NCBI GenBank assembly: GCA_036877525.1 | Contig: JAZGTH010000065.1 | Coordinates: forward strand, 7,599,001 to 7,663,000 | DNA from: Chromobotia macracanthus | Lineage: Eukaryota > Chordata > Actinopteri > Cypriniformes > Botiidae | Length of the DNA: 64,000 nt | Reading direction: 5' to 3' | Part shown: positions 48,269 through 61,300 of the stretch, in pieces | Position numbering within the stretch: the first letter of the stretch is position 1 | How the letters are laid out: each line of letters opens with the position of its first letter | Translations under genes and position numbers: made by a program | Notes under the pieces: generated by a model | The model's input: the letters and a program-made list of their open reading frames with translations, nothing else | Database searches by the model: none | Told to the model about the DNA's origin: nothing

Positions 48269-48492
48269 TCTGCCCACACTCCCCACTTCCTCTGGGCCTT
48301 CCTGTTCAGACCCGTCCTATGAGTATCCGAGAAACAATGTCTTGTGGTTGGTTGGGTCTTTGAAGGCGTTCAGAGGTCAGGGGAAGGACAGGAACACAAA
48401 AACTGCAGACCTCACCGGACTGGACTGCCCACGCTGAGATTCATCACAAAGCTGTACTTTCCCTCTTCTTCTCTCTTTCTGAGGAGCTGATT
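48269..48492 (-). other. cdh11: Probable 5' UTR part of cdh11 coding exon 1
   Basis: Upstream of the ATG a pyrimidine tract followed by TTTTTTTAG ends at 48493. This would place the 5' end of the exon at 48492 and make 48269-48492 untranslated leader. Mammalian CDH11 also has non-coding leader exons far upstream of the ATG exon, which fits. The acceptor is a prediction. A donor-like CCG|GTGAGG at about 48416 lies inside this leader and could be cryptic. Confidence 0.5.
48412..48444 (-). promoter_or_regulatory. Upstream ORF (10 codons plus stop) in the putative cdh11 leader
   Basis: ATG at 48444-48442 opens a 10-residue frame (MNLSVGSPVR) closed by TGA at 48414-48412, out of frame with the cadherin start 176 nt downstream. 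It has G at -3. If the leader extends to 48492 this uORF is transcribed and could lower translation. Its stop codon overlaps a donor-like GTGAGG. Confidence 0.35.
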
Positions 48493-49629
48493 CTAAAAAA
48501 AGGACAGATCATTGGTCACATGAGAGGGCATGTCATGAGTACTTCAGTTCCTAGTAGTCAGTAAAATAAAACAAGTAACGACAGCATTCCTCCTGCATTT
48601 TTATTAGTAGAGAGTACTGACTCAGTTTGGTCCCTGCATGCTGTCTAACTGATAGGCACCTGCTTTTAAACACTCATGTCATTCTTGTCTTTGCAGGGTA
48701 GTCATGTAAACAAAAAATAGTTTGGAAAAAAATTAAATATGTCAAAATATTATCTCTGTGCATTCACTGTCTACTGTATTATTATTATGAATCAAACAGT
48801 AATACTGACAAGGAAAAGAAGAAACTTCTAACTGCTCCTAATTGTTTTTTTTTAATTACTCACCCTTTATCTAAATATTTATTTAAACATTTTTGAAACA
48901 ATATTTACTGAAAATTTTAAGGCAACTTAGCACTGTTTTATTTAATTTGTGAATAATAATAATATTTTCCATTTTAAAAATAAATGCATGTGTTCAATAG
49001 CACATTCTGTTATGCTCCCGCCTTAAATTTGTATTGAGAATTGTTAAATTAGTATATATTAGTAAATTGTTGAAATGGTATAAATTACTGGAACTGATAT
49101 TGTGACAACTCCAGTTGTATATATCATTGCTCCAATTAAGCAAATGTATGCTTAATGTTTTAGACCACACTGGAATTAAAGTTAAATTGACTGTTGGAAC
49201 ATATCAATTCATTTTGAACAAATTGCGCATCAGAGGTTGTAAGTCCATTTGCCCTTATTCAATTAGGCATTAGCCAGCCGCTTCCTGGTAGACCAACAAG
49301 CCATTGTTGCAGCGAGCTGTTATTAAAGTCACACAATATAAACCACAAGGCTCCAAGTCTCATGGCTGTTTATTTGAATGTGATGGGAAAGAACTTTGTT
49401 CAATTCTTTAAAAGAAAATATTAAACAAAGTCAAAAGAAAGTTCATACCCTCAAACTCAAAATTCCCAGTATCAACGTCACAAACAAACCCTGTGCTAAC
49501 AGCTGTCAGTGGATGACTTTCCAGACCTTTATCCAGTGTAAACAGTTGTCATGTTACAGATTTCATAATAAACCACTTGAGGTGTTGGGTGAAATCCATA
49601 ATGGCCGTTCATGGTTCTCAGTCTGGGTG

Positions 49630-50170
49630 TAGGTGGAAGTCATATGGGAGTCAGGCCCGCAGGGTATTTTATTATCCACTGAGCCGCTAACAACCTTCAG
49701 CTTTGACAACAACAGCCATGGTGGCCCGTCATACCAACACACGCACTCTCCCGCATCATCCCTGGCCTAATCACAGTAAGTCAAAACAATGTGATAAAAC
49801 AATGAGAGAAAGAGAACTAAACCCAGCTGATTCCCCATCTGCAAAGCAAAGCTCATAAATATCTCCCAAATGAAGCGCATCTAGTGAAGAACTGGGAAAA
49901 CGCTCACCCTAACTCATGCAAACCTCCTAACTGTCAGGGCCTATAATTATTACATTATATTGGCCCACGCATGTCTTGGATGTAAATTGGCAGTGGTGCT
50001 AAAAAAAAGACATTTATCCATTCCTTCATAATTGACTTGCCACCAAAATGTCAGCATGCCCCATTAGCTGGAGTGATTTTACAGCCTCTAAGGCCTTCCT
50101 CTCAAACAATGTTTCCTGTGAGCAGCAGGATTGGCTGACATAATGTGAGAGGCCATTTAGGATCATGCAA
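49630..50170. promoter_or_regulatory. Candidate conserved non-coding cluster upstream of cdh11
   Basis: A 500-bp stretch of balanced composition with no repeats or frames, containing cctataattattacattata, gaagcgcatctagtgaagaa and tgacttgccaccaaaatgtc. It lies about 1.2-1.7 kb upstream of the predicted leader acceptor. It could be an intronic enhancer or promoter-proximal element; inferred from texture and position. Confidence 0.3.
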
Positions 50171-53100
50171 AATCAAAAAAAGGAATTAGACCTGACCTTT
50201 CAATAAAGTTGTGTGTTTTAATGTAAAAGTCTAGGCTTAGTGATAGCTCTGTATTTCAAAATAAAAACCACAACCCACAACATTTTTTTCTCAGAATTTT
50301 CTAGGGTTCTTTTTCTTATTCATCATGAGTACATGCTGTTTGTTTCAAACACCAAACCACTTGATGATTTGATTAAAAAAGGTCAGTAAATTCCCCTGAT
50401 TCATTTATTCCTGTACTGACTGGAACTTTTGTATTACAAAAGTCTAGAGTAAGTGATACAGTGTGTTTATTAAGCACTCTTATCAGCCAGATGTGTGTAT
50501 AAATGTGTCTCCACTAGTTTCACCAAAGTTTCTCAGAAGGCAATTCAAGCTCATTTGAATGGATATTGTATTTTAGAAGCCCAGTGTGTAAAATGTGTCT
50601 CAGAAACAGATGTTAAAATCTGCTAGTGTCTACTATTTGATAGTGACTGGAAGCAATGAAGGAAAATGTCTCAGTGTTTTGGAACCCAGTGTTCTGATTA
50701 CTCTTACAGCCTATAATTACTAGTTCAGTGGAATATATTACACATCCCTTAAACTAAATACTGAATTCTGTACTATAAAATGTCAAGACCTTAATTATAA
50801 CACAGAATTATGGACTCAGTTGCCTTTGCAAGAGCCCTAAAATGGAGAGAGCGTAGATACAGAATGTGAAAGGCATTTGAAATAAAGTTACCCTTTTATG
50901 AGAATTGTGAGATTGAGCCAATCAGTATAAAAGTAAACGGGACGGATGGATGCCAAAAGGCCTGTCAGAGCCCTTTTGCAAGTGTTTAGAATCTAATGTT
51001 CCATCATGTATTCAACCACACACAGAAGGATTTAAAAAGAGGGAAGGAAGCAGAGTTACACAGATAACTCCGTAACAGATAGAAGAGGGTTACGGAATAA
51101 CATTTCAAAAGATTTAAGATCTTTCTCTGAAAGGCCCAGACCTGAAAGGCAGTTATTCTGTTCTTTGCACAGTATTTTCAGTTAACAGCCACTTACCCTT
51201 TTGGTTTCTCAATTTTAGAAGCTATCACTAAATGAAAACAGAAAATTACTGCAATTCAGCTGCAGACACACTCTGCTCCTCTGGATCTTTAACCACGAAC
51301 TTAGTATCTAATGAAAAGTGACTTGAGAGCAAACACTAATGTGAAAATGGCGTGGTCAGTTGTACTCTATTTCATTCAATTTTCCCCCTTCTCTCTATCT
51401 CTTTCTCTCTCTCTGTTTTTAATTTGACTCTGCAGCATTCAGTGTTGTAGGGCAATAAAGATGATTCATCTCAGTGTAGATTTGATATATGCCACTGTCG
51501 GCTTGCTCGCTTAGCAGCTATGCTCAATGCTTCTCTGAGATTGTAATGGCATCTGTGTACATGTGTACACATAAGGTTTGTTTAATCTGAAATGGCTTTT
51601 GCTGTAAGCACACAGAGACTTTCAGATTCATTCCCATGGGGTTTCTGTAACCACAACATAGTTTGGGTTATCTTGCCATTAGCATACTGCCGCAAGCTTA
51701 GCAAAAGGTTAAGCTGGCAAAGTGGCTAAACTATCGATCACCAAGACATGCACCAAATTCCTACAAAGCATAGCAGCATAAGATTGTATGAGGGGTTTTT
51801 TTGTGTGAATATTTTATCACATTGATTATAGTGCTTGTCTAAAACATTAAATGGCAATAATTTTGTGTTCACACTTACATACAGTTGTTTACATGTATAC
51901 AGTACACGTACAGAATAATGTTTCATATTTAACAATGCAGTAGAAGCTTCAGCTGAACATTAATATGCAGTTATAAATCATGTGTGACTGTACTTATGAA
52001 CATACTCAGGCTCTAGTCATCTCACAAGCATTTTCTGAACGACACATGAATGAAATAAATGTATTATCGAGTGCTGCCTCTGTATTTGGTGGCTGGATTT
52101 GAAGCATTACAAAAAGAGCCATGGATACTTGGTGTCCTGCTGTATATTTCAATAGCATGTAGATAACTTAATCTGTGCTATCCTACAGCCACAACAGATG
52201 TACTGCAGAACCTGCATGGCTTGAATCTATATAATAGTTCTACAGCTCTGACTTTACCTTGGATAAACTGACAGCTCTTCTTTTCACTTGCATTGAATCT
52301 AATGAATTACAGTGTCCACAATGTGAACATTAGGGGTTTGATAGAGGACTCAGGTGTGTAGAAATAAGCACGCTTCACCTGCAGGCAGTAAACGCCTCTT
52401 CATTTTTTTCAAAGGCCCTGCTAGCGTGAACCCTGTGAACTTTTGTGAAGGTTTTTTGTCTATCATGTTTTTCTCCTCTATGCAACTTCACATTCTCCAG
52501 GGCACAGAGAGCCATTCTAATGACAGAAAGATTTAAATGCTTGCCACAGTATAGCAAACACTTTTTTAAACAAACAAGGTCAAGTATTTAAAACTGGAAA
52601 CTTAAATTGCTATTAAAAAACTTCAAATCTTAAGTGATGAAGGTCAAACTTTAATGTACAATGTTTTCATCTCAAAATTAATTAGAGACTTTCTCTCAAA
52701 TGGCTAACTGCTATTTGAGGCATGAAAACTAGCAGGCTTTTAGACAGTGCAGTGTAACAGGAAGTCATAACCTCTAAACATTACACATGCTCATGCTGGA
52801 CCTGGCAATTGAGATGTGTATCTATTAACTTCAAAGTTCTACCATCAAAGCATCTGCCGATGCTGTCACGGAGAAAAAAAGCTTTTTGGTTTCTCATTAC
52901 CCAGTAGCACTTCCCCTGGTCAGCGATTGTGCTCACAGTGCGAAACCCGACTCTTAATTGCCGTTCAATTATGAACAATAATCGGTGGAGGTGTTTCACA
53001 AACAAAAATCCCTGAGCCTGGCTCACCGTGGTGCACAACTAAAGACCTGATTTGTATTCTAAAGAGGTGACTGATGTTCATGCCTCTTTTTCCTCTCCTA

Positions 53101-54889
53101 ACTCATGTACTTCCTCTGAGAGGTCTGGATTATGAATATGCTAACAGTCATTGCCAGGGTTCTAAGTTATGGTTAGAGGTGAGGAAACATATTGCAAAAC
53201 ATTCTGCCTTTGGTGACGTTAGTGTGGTTAATATGGCTACTCCTGCCACCCCCGCACCACAGAATATCATGTCAATGATAACTACAGTTTATATACATGG
53301 CAACAAACTGTTGCCCATTCCTGACCAACAGTGGTGGATGTCCTTATGCTATCTTAATGATGTCCAAGACTCTGCCACTGTCTCTTCTGCGGCTCAGGAT
53401 GCCAGCATGTGCCCTTGGAGAAGAGAACCGAGTATCTCCTTACTAGGGCAAACAAGGCTCAGCATTCTACTTATATTACCTAGAATGACATGAGGGTAAG
53501 TTGCCTAAAGGCAAGAACAAGCGATCACTATAAATAATGTACAGCTTGTAACCCCCACATACCTTGATTATCCACAGCAGGAGGTGAATTTGTCTCAAAA
53601 GAAACATCAACCTCCATCAGCAGTATAGCAGTAGTAATGAATAAAACTCTAACAAAGTATATGGCACAAGAAACCTTTTTTTTAGTCACAATTTAAGGGT
53701 GATTGGTTTGTGAATATGCAGGTGGGCCTGTGTTCGGTGTGGATGTATCTTTGAGTCACTCAGCCAAACTCTTAAAGCCGGTTAGTGCTTTAGCCATAAT
53801 TATTAAATACAAGGATCAGCTTTTGTACGTCTGGTAATTATGATTCCTCTTATTATTCATCTGTGCCAACACATTATCCTGAAGTTTATTTATGCAAACA
53901 CAAATATGCGAGTATTAATAACAATCTGTATATCCTCCCATCCTGTGTTTTACTGCCATACCTCAAAAAATAAAAATTGTTACTGGAATAGGATTAAAAT
54001 CTTGATAAATCTCTAATTTTAATAAACAGATGTTTAAATATACAGAAATCATGACTTTTCCCTGGAGCATTAAGGGGAAGAAAGAAATACAAGAATAGCT
54101 TTGAATAATTATCAAGGAAATTATTGCAAATAAGCAAACAATGACAAATAGTCAGTTATGACTTATTAAATCTAGTTATTTAGGTCTATACAATAGCTTG
54201 TGTATGGTTGATTTTGAGCGTTTCACTGTCTCTTCGCTGACTTTTTGAATATTATTTAACATGGTTTCTAAAGATATAATATGATTGTTCCTTTCTTTTT
54301 TCTTCTCTTTACACATCAATAACATTCTAATTATGTTCTGTTATTATGTTATTCCGATAAGCACTCCACAGTATATCCAAGAATACTAATGACTAGGTTA
54401 TAAAAACGCTGACTAAAGGCAGCTGCATCTTCAGTCACTCACAAGACCCTTCATTCATTATTAAAGCATACAAGGCCTTGTGTTTTCTCTTTTGTCTTGA
54501 CACATAAGGCCATTGAATATTTCTGTCACTGTGAAAGATACGATTGCATATTTGTCTTTAAATAGATACATTACATAGAGGGGAATGGTGAGGGCCTGGC
54601 AAAACTTCTCATTTCCAACCCTTTCCATTTCCTTGCAAAATGGAGGACTAGTCAGGGCTTTCAGACAGCCACGTCCCAGAGGATCCGGGAAGAAGGAAAC
54701 TGCAGTGTCTGGAACTGATTTGAGGCAAAGGGAAAATAAAATACTTGGAATTCTTGAGGTTGGGGGACAGCAAACAAAAAGTCACGGATCCCACCAAAGC
54801 TATGTATGGAAAAGCTGAAGTGAGGGAGAAATGAGGCTATTATGCTACTGTGACAAACTCATGGTGGATTTTGGGAGCCATTTCAAATC

Positions 54890-55140
54890 TCAGAGTCCAG
54901 GCAATTTATCTGACCTGCCAACCCCAATATTTAAGTCACAAGGCTATTTCAATAAAATTCCCTTCTGAATTTCAGCATTGATTTTTTTAAAATCCTCTTT
55001 ATAGCACTAGAATCTGCAAGCTACATCCATGCCAAAGCCGCCTGACTGACAGCTTTATTGTTGGACTTTTTCAATGCAAATGGAGCATTGATAAATATCA
55101 CTCAGTTTTTAATACCTTTTTCAGTGAGCTTTACCTTTGA
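54890..55140. promoter_or_regulatory. Candidate conserved non-coding block
   Basis: Complex, repeat-free sequence (includes aatttatctgacctgccaac, gccgcctgactgacagcttt and ttcaatgcaaatggagcatt, the last containing an octamer-like atgcaaat). No frame or exon signature. Regulatory role inferred only. Confidence 0.22.
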
Positions 55141-57687
55141 GGAGAGGTTAATTCATTAAATTGATAAACAGACAAAATGAAACCTCACAACCATTTCAAT
55201 AGTGTGCACAACAGAAAAGAATAAACTAAAAATATTATCTAGCTGCTTTAGTGCAGAACTTTGCAGAATGCTGGAGGAAATGAAGGTATGTCAATAAATA
55301 AATATACAACAAATTTGTCAAAGTATCATGTCTCAGTTCATACTCACTGTTTACAAAATAATCAATAAATATAGACAGAATAAAAACAAAGGCCTTATTT
55401 ATCTTCCTAATGCCTTATCTTTAAAAGTCCTACAGAAAGATCACTTTTATTCCACTTATGAATACTTAACTTAGAGCAAAAAGTTAAGCGAGAGAGTGTT
55501 GAGACAACAAGACAAGCAGACGACAAGCAAAAGAAAAATGAAAAGAAGAGAACACAGAAAGTCAGAGAGCACTTAAGTGCTTCCAATTTCTTCTTATAAA
55601 TGAAGACATGGACTCATATGAACAGATGGCTGTGGCATTGAGCCTATATTCCTGATCCCTCCACAGAGAGGTGGGACTAAACCTGACACCAGAACAGACA
55701 CATAAAAGTTTTGTCTTTTTCCCAGCCTCATTCTAAACCAGCAATTCCCAAATGAGGGGCCGGAGCCTACTAAGAAGCCTTAGTAAATGTCCAAGGGGAC
55801 TGCAAAATGTCATAAAATGAATTAAACAACAAAATGCTACATCTGCTAAAATATAAAAGTGCTAAATATATACTGTATATAAATTTCCATGAACTGCTGA
55901 GCTCTCACTTTTATCTGCAGGTTCCAAAGCAACCATTTCTCCAAACTATTTTTAAACAGTTTCTTTCTTTAAAATGTAATAATCCATTGCTGTGTTAAAT
56001 AATGCTAATCCTAATAAGCTGTAATTAATGAAATAATAATTAAACTGAATTTAATGAATTGAGAGCTTTAGTTTCTGTTAATGAATACATTTAAAAACAA
56101 GCCTGGGATTTTGCTGACACCTCAGCAGGATAACCAGAGGAAACGGAAAGCAAACATCACTGTTTCATGATGTCAAAGCTGCACCACAGACACCATATTT
56201 GTAGAGCTGCTCTCAAGTTTATCAGTAAATGATGACTTAAATTTTAATGACAGCCTGTAGCCACTACGAACTGCCATTGTATAAATAAAAGTTATGTGAA
56301 GCATCCTCAAACTTCTTTCATGTCACAGAAAATAAAAACAGATGGACCTGAACAGCACAAGAGTGAGTAAATAATGACAAAATGTTCAGCTATACTCCTT
56401 AAAATGGGCCCGATATCAAGAATAAAAGTGCAGAGTCTGTGTTTTGCCCTTGAAAAAAGAAAAGAAAACATTAAGCTGCTTTTGGACCCTTTCTAAGGCC
56501 ATTCAAGAAAATACATCTGTCTCTCAACACAAGCAATTTAAAGCTCAAGCTTTCCTGTTACTATGGTTTAGAGACCCTGAGAGGTGGTTAAAACAGGAAG
56601 ATGCCTGTCCTCAGTCCCCCAATACAATCCAGCCCTGTCATGCACTGCTGACTCAACAAAGATTCTCTGTCTTCCTTAAAACATCTGGTGACAACTGCCA
56701 ACCAGCAGGACTCCTGTGAGACAGCCGCAAGCCACCGATTAGGTGTAAATGATGCAAAATGGTACAAGGGATTGATACAATAACACAAACCTTAGACCTG
56801 TAGACCAGCAGGGAGTAAACAAAAAGAAAATGTAGACAGGGGAACGCAATCCCACTTGCCATAAATCGTTTCAGGACCTTGTGGTTCAGCACAGGGGTCA
56901 TTAATAAGTGTTAAGTATAAGTATAATAAGTTTTCCATCTGCTACCGATATGTATGTTTGTGAATAATATATCTAAAATATCTAAAACTGTAGAGCTTCA
57001 GGTTAATAGTGTCATATTATTAAAAGAGTCATATTCTAGAGTCAATCAAAGTGAAAGTCAAGTATTCTCCTGTTTCTATGGCAAAGTACTCTGTGATGAG
57101 GTACATTTATTAAGAGCTAACATTTATGATGACATGTTGGCTTTTAGTTTTTTTAGAGAATTTTAGTTTTTAAATGTACATACAGTCACACCTACACACT
57201 AGTTGCAAATATAACCTACTCTGAGGTCATTTAAAAACTTTTGAAAAACTTTTGTAAGATATGACAATTTTTTAAGACCCATGAGCAGAGTTAATGCAAT
57301 TGTCACAACAAATGTCAGTCTAAATCAAGCCACAATGCACATCACATATCTTTTGTACCCAACAACACCAAAAACCTATAAATCACTGTAAGGCAGAAGA
57401 TTTAGCCCTAACAGCGGCTCTTCTTTGTTAGGTTTTTCATCAAATCCAACACTGAATTCAGTGCTACTGCCTCTATGTATCCATGACATTTTTACCTACA
57501 CATCACAACCTTTGTACACACACACGCACATTTACTTGTCTGTCTACATGGAGATATTCCATACAGTTTTTTTTATACACAGTGAGTTAAAAACACTATA
57601 ACAAACCCTAACACACACTCTAACCTTGCATTTATACAATTAAAAAAACTTTGTTTACTAATAAGGACGTCCTCAAAGGGATATAGA

Positions 57688-57751
57688 GTGTGCATGTAAA
57701 CAGGCCTCGTATACATATATTCCAGGTGTGCATGTAAACAGGCCTCGTATA
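57688..57751. repeat. Exact 26-bp tandem duplication, 38-bp period
   Basis: gtgtgcatgtaaacaggcct plus cgtata occurs at 57688-57713 and again without mismatch at 57726-57751. The spacer between the copies is 12 nt. It looks like a recent local duplication. Confidence 0.9.
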
Positions 57752-59324
57752 ACATTAGTTGACCCATTGTACATGCTCACACTACTGTGTAGCCATAGAA
57801 ATGAAGAAGATAGTAATATGACAGATATCAAAGGAGGCCTAGCAATCTTTTCCATATTCTAGAAATGGAGAAATGAGATTGTTAATCCTCTGGGGTTTGC
57901 ATTTGTTTTCTGTATGTCTACAGAATTTAATTCCACAGGTTTAATTCATCAGGGATTTATAAACCATCATAATCCCATGACTGTTTAAAAGCTATACAGT
58001 GAGCTATTTTAAAATACAATACCTCACAAACTTCTCAAAAAATGAAATAATGAATTAAACATTAGTGAGTGCCTCTTGTTTTTGTAGCATAACTGCTATG
58101 TTTCAAGTGTACAGGTTTGATCAAAGTGCCACAAACATCCGCAGCTGCTTTGAACTGCAGCACCACAATTGATTTGTCATTTTTGAATCTCAGTTTAATC
58201 AAACCCCATGCTTACAATCAATCGTTCCAGTGAGTCAGAGAAACACCAGCGGAATATCTGGCATACAGAAATCCTTCCAGGGCTAGAGATTTGGATGAAT
58301 GGGAAGCTATTTATCTATTTATAGCAAAAGAACTAGTTGGAAGAGTCTGTCTTCTGCCATGGCAACAAGACAATAAATTCAGTCTTTCAACACAGGTGGG
58401 TAGAACTAAATTTATAATCTCTGTCTAAAATCCAGAAGGCTTAGTATTTTGTTTCGATACCTAGCATGTGTGCCAAGCTAATGCCAGGTCCCTTGGTCAA
58501 ATGGTTAAAAGACAACAAAATCATCTGCACATGAAGGGATCGAGTCCTCTATAAATGTCACACACGCTGATTTATACAACTTAGAAGCCGGGTCAGGGGT
58601 TAAAGCTCAGAGGAGGGATAACTGCTGCAAATGTTGTCATTAGCATCCAACTCCCAAGGCATTTGCTTAAACCAGCATCTCTGTTCGTTCACTTTCTCTC
58701 TTACTGTAGAAAGAACAGGAATAATGGCTGTGCACAATAATGAAATATGGTGAAGCTAGGGTATGATCCATGCTGAAATCACAGTAAAAAAAAATGTCCC
58801 AGCACTAACAAAACAGATAATATAAGACCACATGGGTGCCTATAAAGTATTTTTGCTTGTTACTTTGTACGAATGCTTGTCTCAAATGTGACGAAAGGTG
58901 TCACATATTGATGCAATAAAATAAGCAGGGAATGTATGCGTACCCCAGGAGTCATTTTCACAACATCAGTATGAAGACGCATCATTTTTAAACCATATGG
59001 CATTTACGTGCATCACAAATCATTCTGTCACAATAAATAATCAACAATCACTTTCTCTAAGGTGTATGGGTGTATGGAAACCAAAGCAAGTGGTATGTTT
59101 ACATCAAATGTCTGACAACTTTTGTTCCTATAAAATGGCTGTATTTCTGGTACATTCCACTTGAGTATTTGAGGTCATGATTAGAAATGACAAAAATAGA
59201 AAAAAATGCTTACTCAATGAACAGTGATTAATGGCATGCATGTCCTCTCCTCCACTAAAGAAACCTATTTTAGGTACAAACATTTTATCATTTTGTAGCA
59301 TTTAAATGTGATGTAATGTCTAAA

Positions 59325-59634
59325 CCCAGCTAACAGGGAATGTTCTCAGAACATTGGCTAATGTTCTCTAAAAGTTTGCAAAGTAATCTAAAAATAAATT
59401 TTAGTACAAAATGTTTCTAACAATGTACATTATATATAAACTAAAACTAAAGGTTTAAAAGTGTTAAAGAATTAAAAATGTTTGAATAATGTTCTTATAA
59501 GCAAGCAATAACTTTAATACAACACCAAAAAACTGCATGTTTTGATTGTTCCTAAAACTGTAAAAATAATATTTTTAATATTTTGTAACTTAATGAAAAC
59601 ACTCAGAAAACATTTTTACAAATTGTTAAATGGG
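59325..59634. mobile_element. TIR element, second and uninterrupted copy
   Basis: Starts cccagctaacagggaatgtt and ends near tgttaaatggg. It shares the blocks ctcagaacattggctaatgt and gaataatgttcttataagca with the 38.1-kb copy, in the same order and orientation. About 310 bp, without a coding frame. Superfamily not assigned. Confidence 0.6.
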
Positions 59635-61029
59635 AAGTTAGCCAATTCCACAGGGATCCCTGAAGCTTTGATTAGTCCCAAGTTTTGTTTCACAAAATTG
59701 AGAGATTAATCCATTTTAGCACTGTCAAAATGGCATCCCTAAAAATCACAAAAGCATGACAATATACGTGAGAATAGGAGTGAGCTGCAGAAAATGTCAG
59801 TCATGTGCACATAATGGCAGCGGTCTTTCATGAACTTCATAGGCCCTGTCTGTGTAAATTCTTTTGGCCGTTTTTTTTTTTTTTGGGGTTCCACAGGAGC
59901 TAATGGATGGGTTTGCCTTCAGGCTGTATAAAGTGAAAAGTGTTATGTACATTTTGAGACAGACAGGACCAGGGGAATGAGTATAGTGTGGGCCATAATG
60001 CTAACTATGTCCATTTTAAGATCACATTGCTGAGTTGTCTTATTTAAAGTTTTTCTCTCCCCTTTGTACAAGTATTGATGCCAACATTTTTCTTTTCTTT
60101 TTTTATTTAGATAAAAACTTCACAGAGTTGTGGCCTCAACTGTCCTTATTATTACAGCTGAATATGTGCACAATTGCTGAGAACCTTCCTGATAAATATA
60201 TCAAACACTAACTGCTTGTTATGACAAACTGGAGAAACCCTTAGTCTTATAGCCAATTAGGAAAGCTCTGTAGGGGGAAACTCACTGTACCCTTCATCCT
60301 TACAGTGCCAGAACAGCGGATGGAGATGGAAAAAGGTTAAACTATTAAATGCTATATGCTCTGGGCCTGCAAATGACTTCTGGTGACATATTGAATTTCA
60401 TTTAGTGCTAAGCTAGTATCAAATCAGCTTTGGGAGCTGGGAGGCAGACTCACAGTCACTGCTGTGAACTCCCGGAATATCAATGATGGCCGCTGATTCA
60501 GTACAGTAATGAGAGTGCATGAGAAATGGGCTCTCAGTAGAACGTACTGGAGGAAGGACGCAAGAGGGTTTTGAATTAACAGACATATCAGCCATCATCA
60601 AGAAATATGACTACCTTAGTTCTATAAGCAGATGTTCTATCTGTAAATCAAATGCAAACAGCTAAAAAAATTCTCACTCAATGTAAATCACTAAATGTGA
60701 CTGTGTGCAGAATTGAGAGAAAATGTTGCTTTCCATTATTCATTATTGAAGTCAGTTTTAAACAATTATGAAAAGGTGAAATTTTGAAATTATCTCTCCA
60801 AAGCTTAGATGCAGATGCTTGTTCAAGCCTGAGGTCACCAATTAGTGGACCAGAGCGTGATTTATTTCCCCAGGACAAATTATTTATTAAAACAATAATA
60901 AACAGTTTATAATGATTACAATGATACATAGCATCTGAAGTAGCATATTATTTCTTTATTTTACAAAACTTAAATGACTGCCAAGGTTGAATTTACAAGT
61001 TTGTCTCAGTGCAACTTATTTTGGAGCTT

Positions 61030-61300
61030 TCAATTGTTTAGATCTTTTCTAGGAAGGATATTCAGAGACTGAGCCTCCTGGAACTTTAATTGAATATTCC
61101 TAGTCTAGACTAGAAATCTGCCAGCACATATATCCAATCACAGCCCATTGAGCTTTGCTGCTCCCCAGCTGCAATACTGCAAATCTTAAGACACGAGAAA
61201 GGTAATTAACAGCCTAGTCGTGAAGCCTGGCAGTGCAAGTTATCCTCGTAATTACAGCGAGTGGGACCTCTGATCAGCCGTCTGCTGGAAAAATTGAGCT
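61030..61300. promoter_or_regulatory. Candidate conserved non-coding block
   Basis: Repeat-free, complex sequence with homeodomain-type cores in ggtaattaacag and cgtaattacag, about 45 nt apart. The block also carries tctagactaga and ctgctccccagctgcaatac. Regulatory role inferred only. Confidence 0.25.

Noticed and set aside
48269..48286. Extension of the cdh11 N-terminus to an upstream in-frame GTG
   Set aside because: GTG is not a normal vertebrate start and the ATG 18 nt downstream directly precedes a good signal peptide.
47862..48437. Long plus-strand open frame (191 codons) across cdh11 exon 1
   Set aside because: It is antisense to the coding exon and leader, has no recognisable domain, and is explained by the codon composition of the exon on the other strand.
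53074..53493. 139-codon plus-strand open frame, the longest outside cdh11
   Set aside because: No recognisable domain, no splice or promoter context, low-complexity-free but ordinary composition. A frame of this length is plausible by chance in 64 kb.
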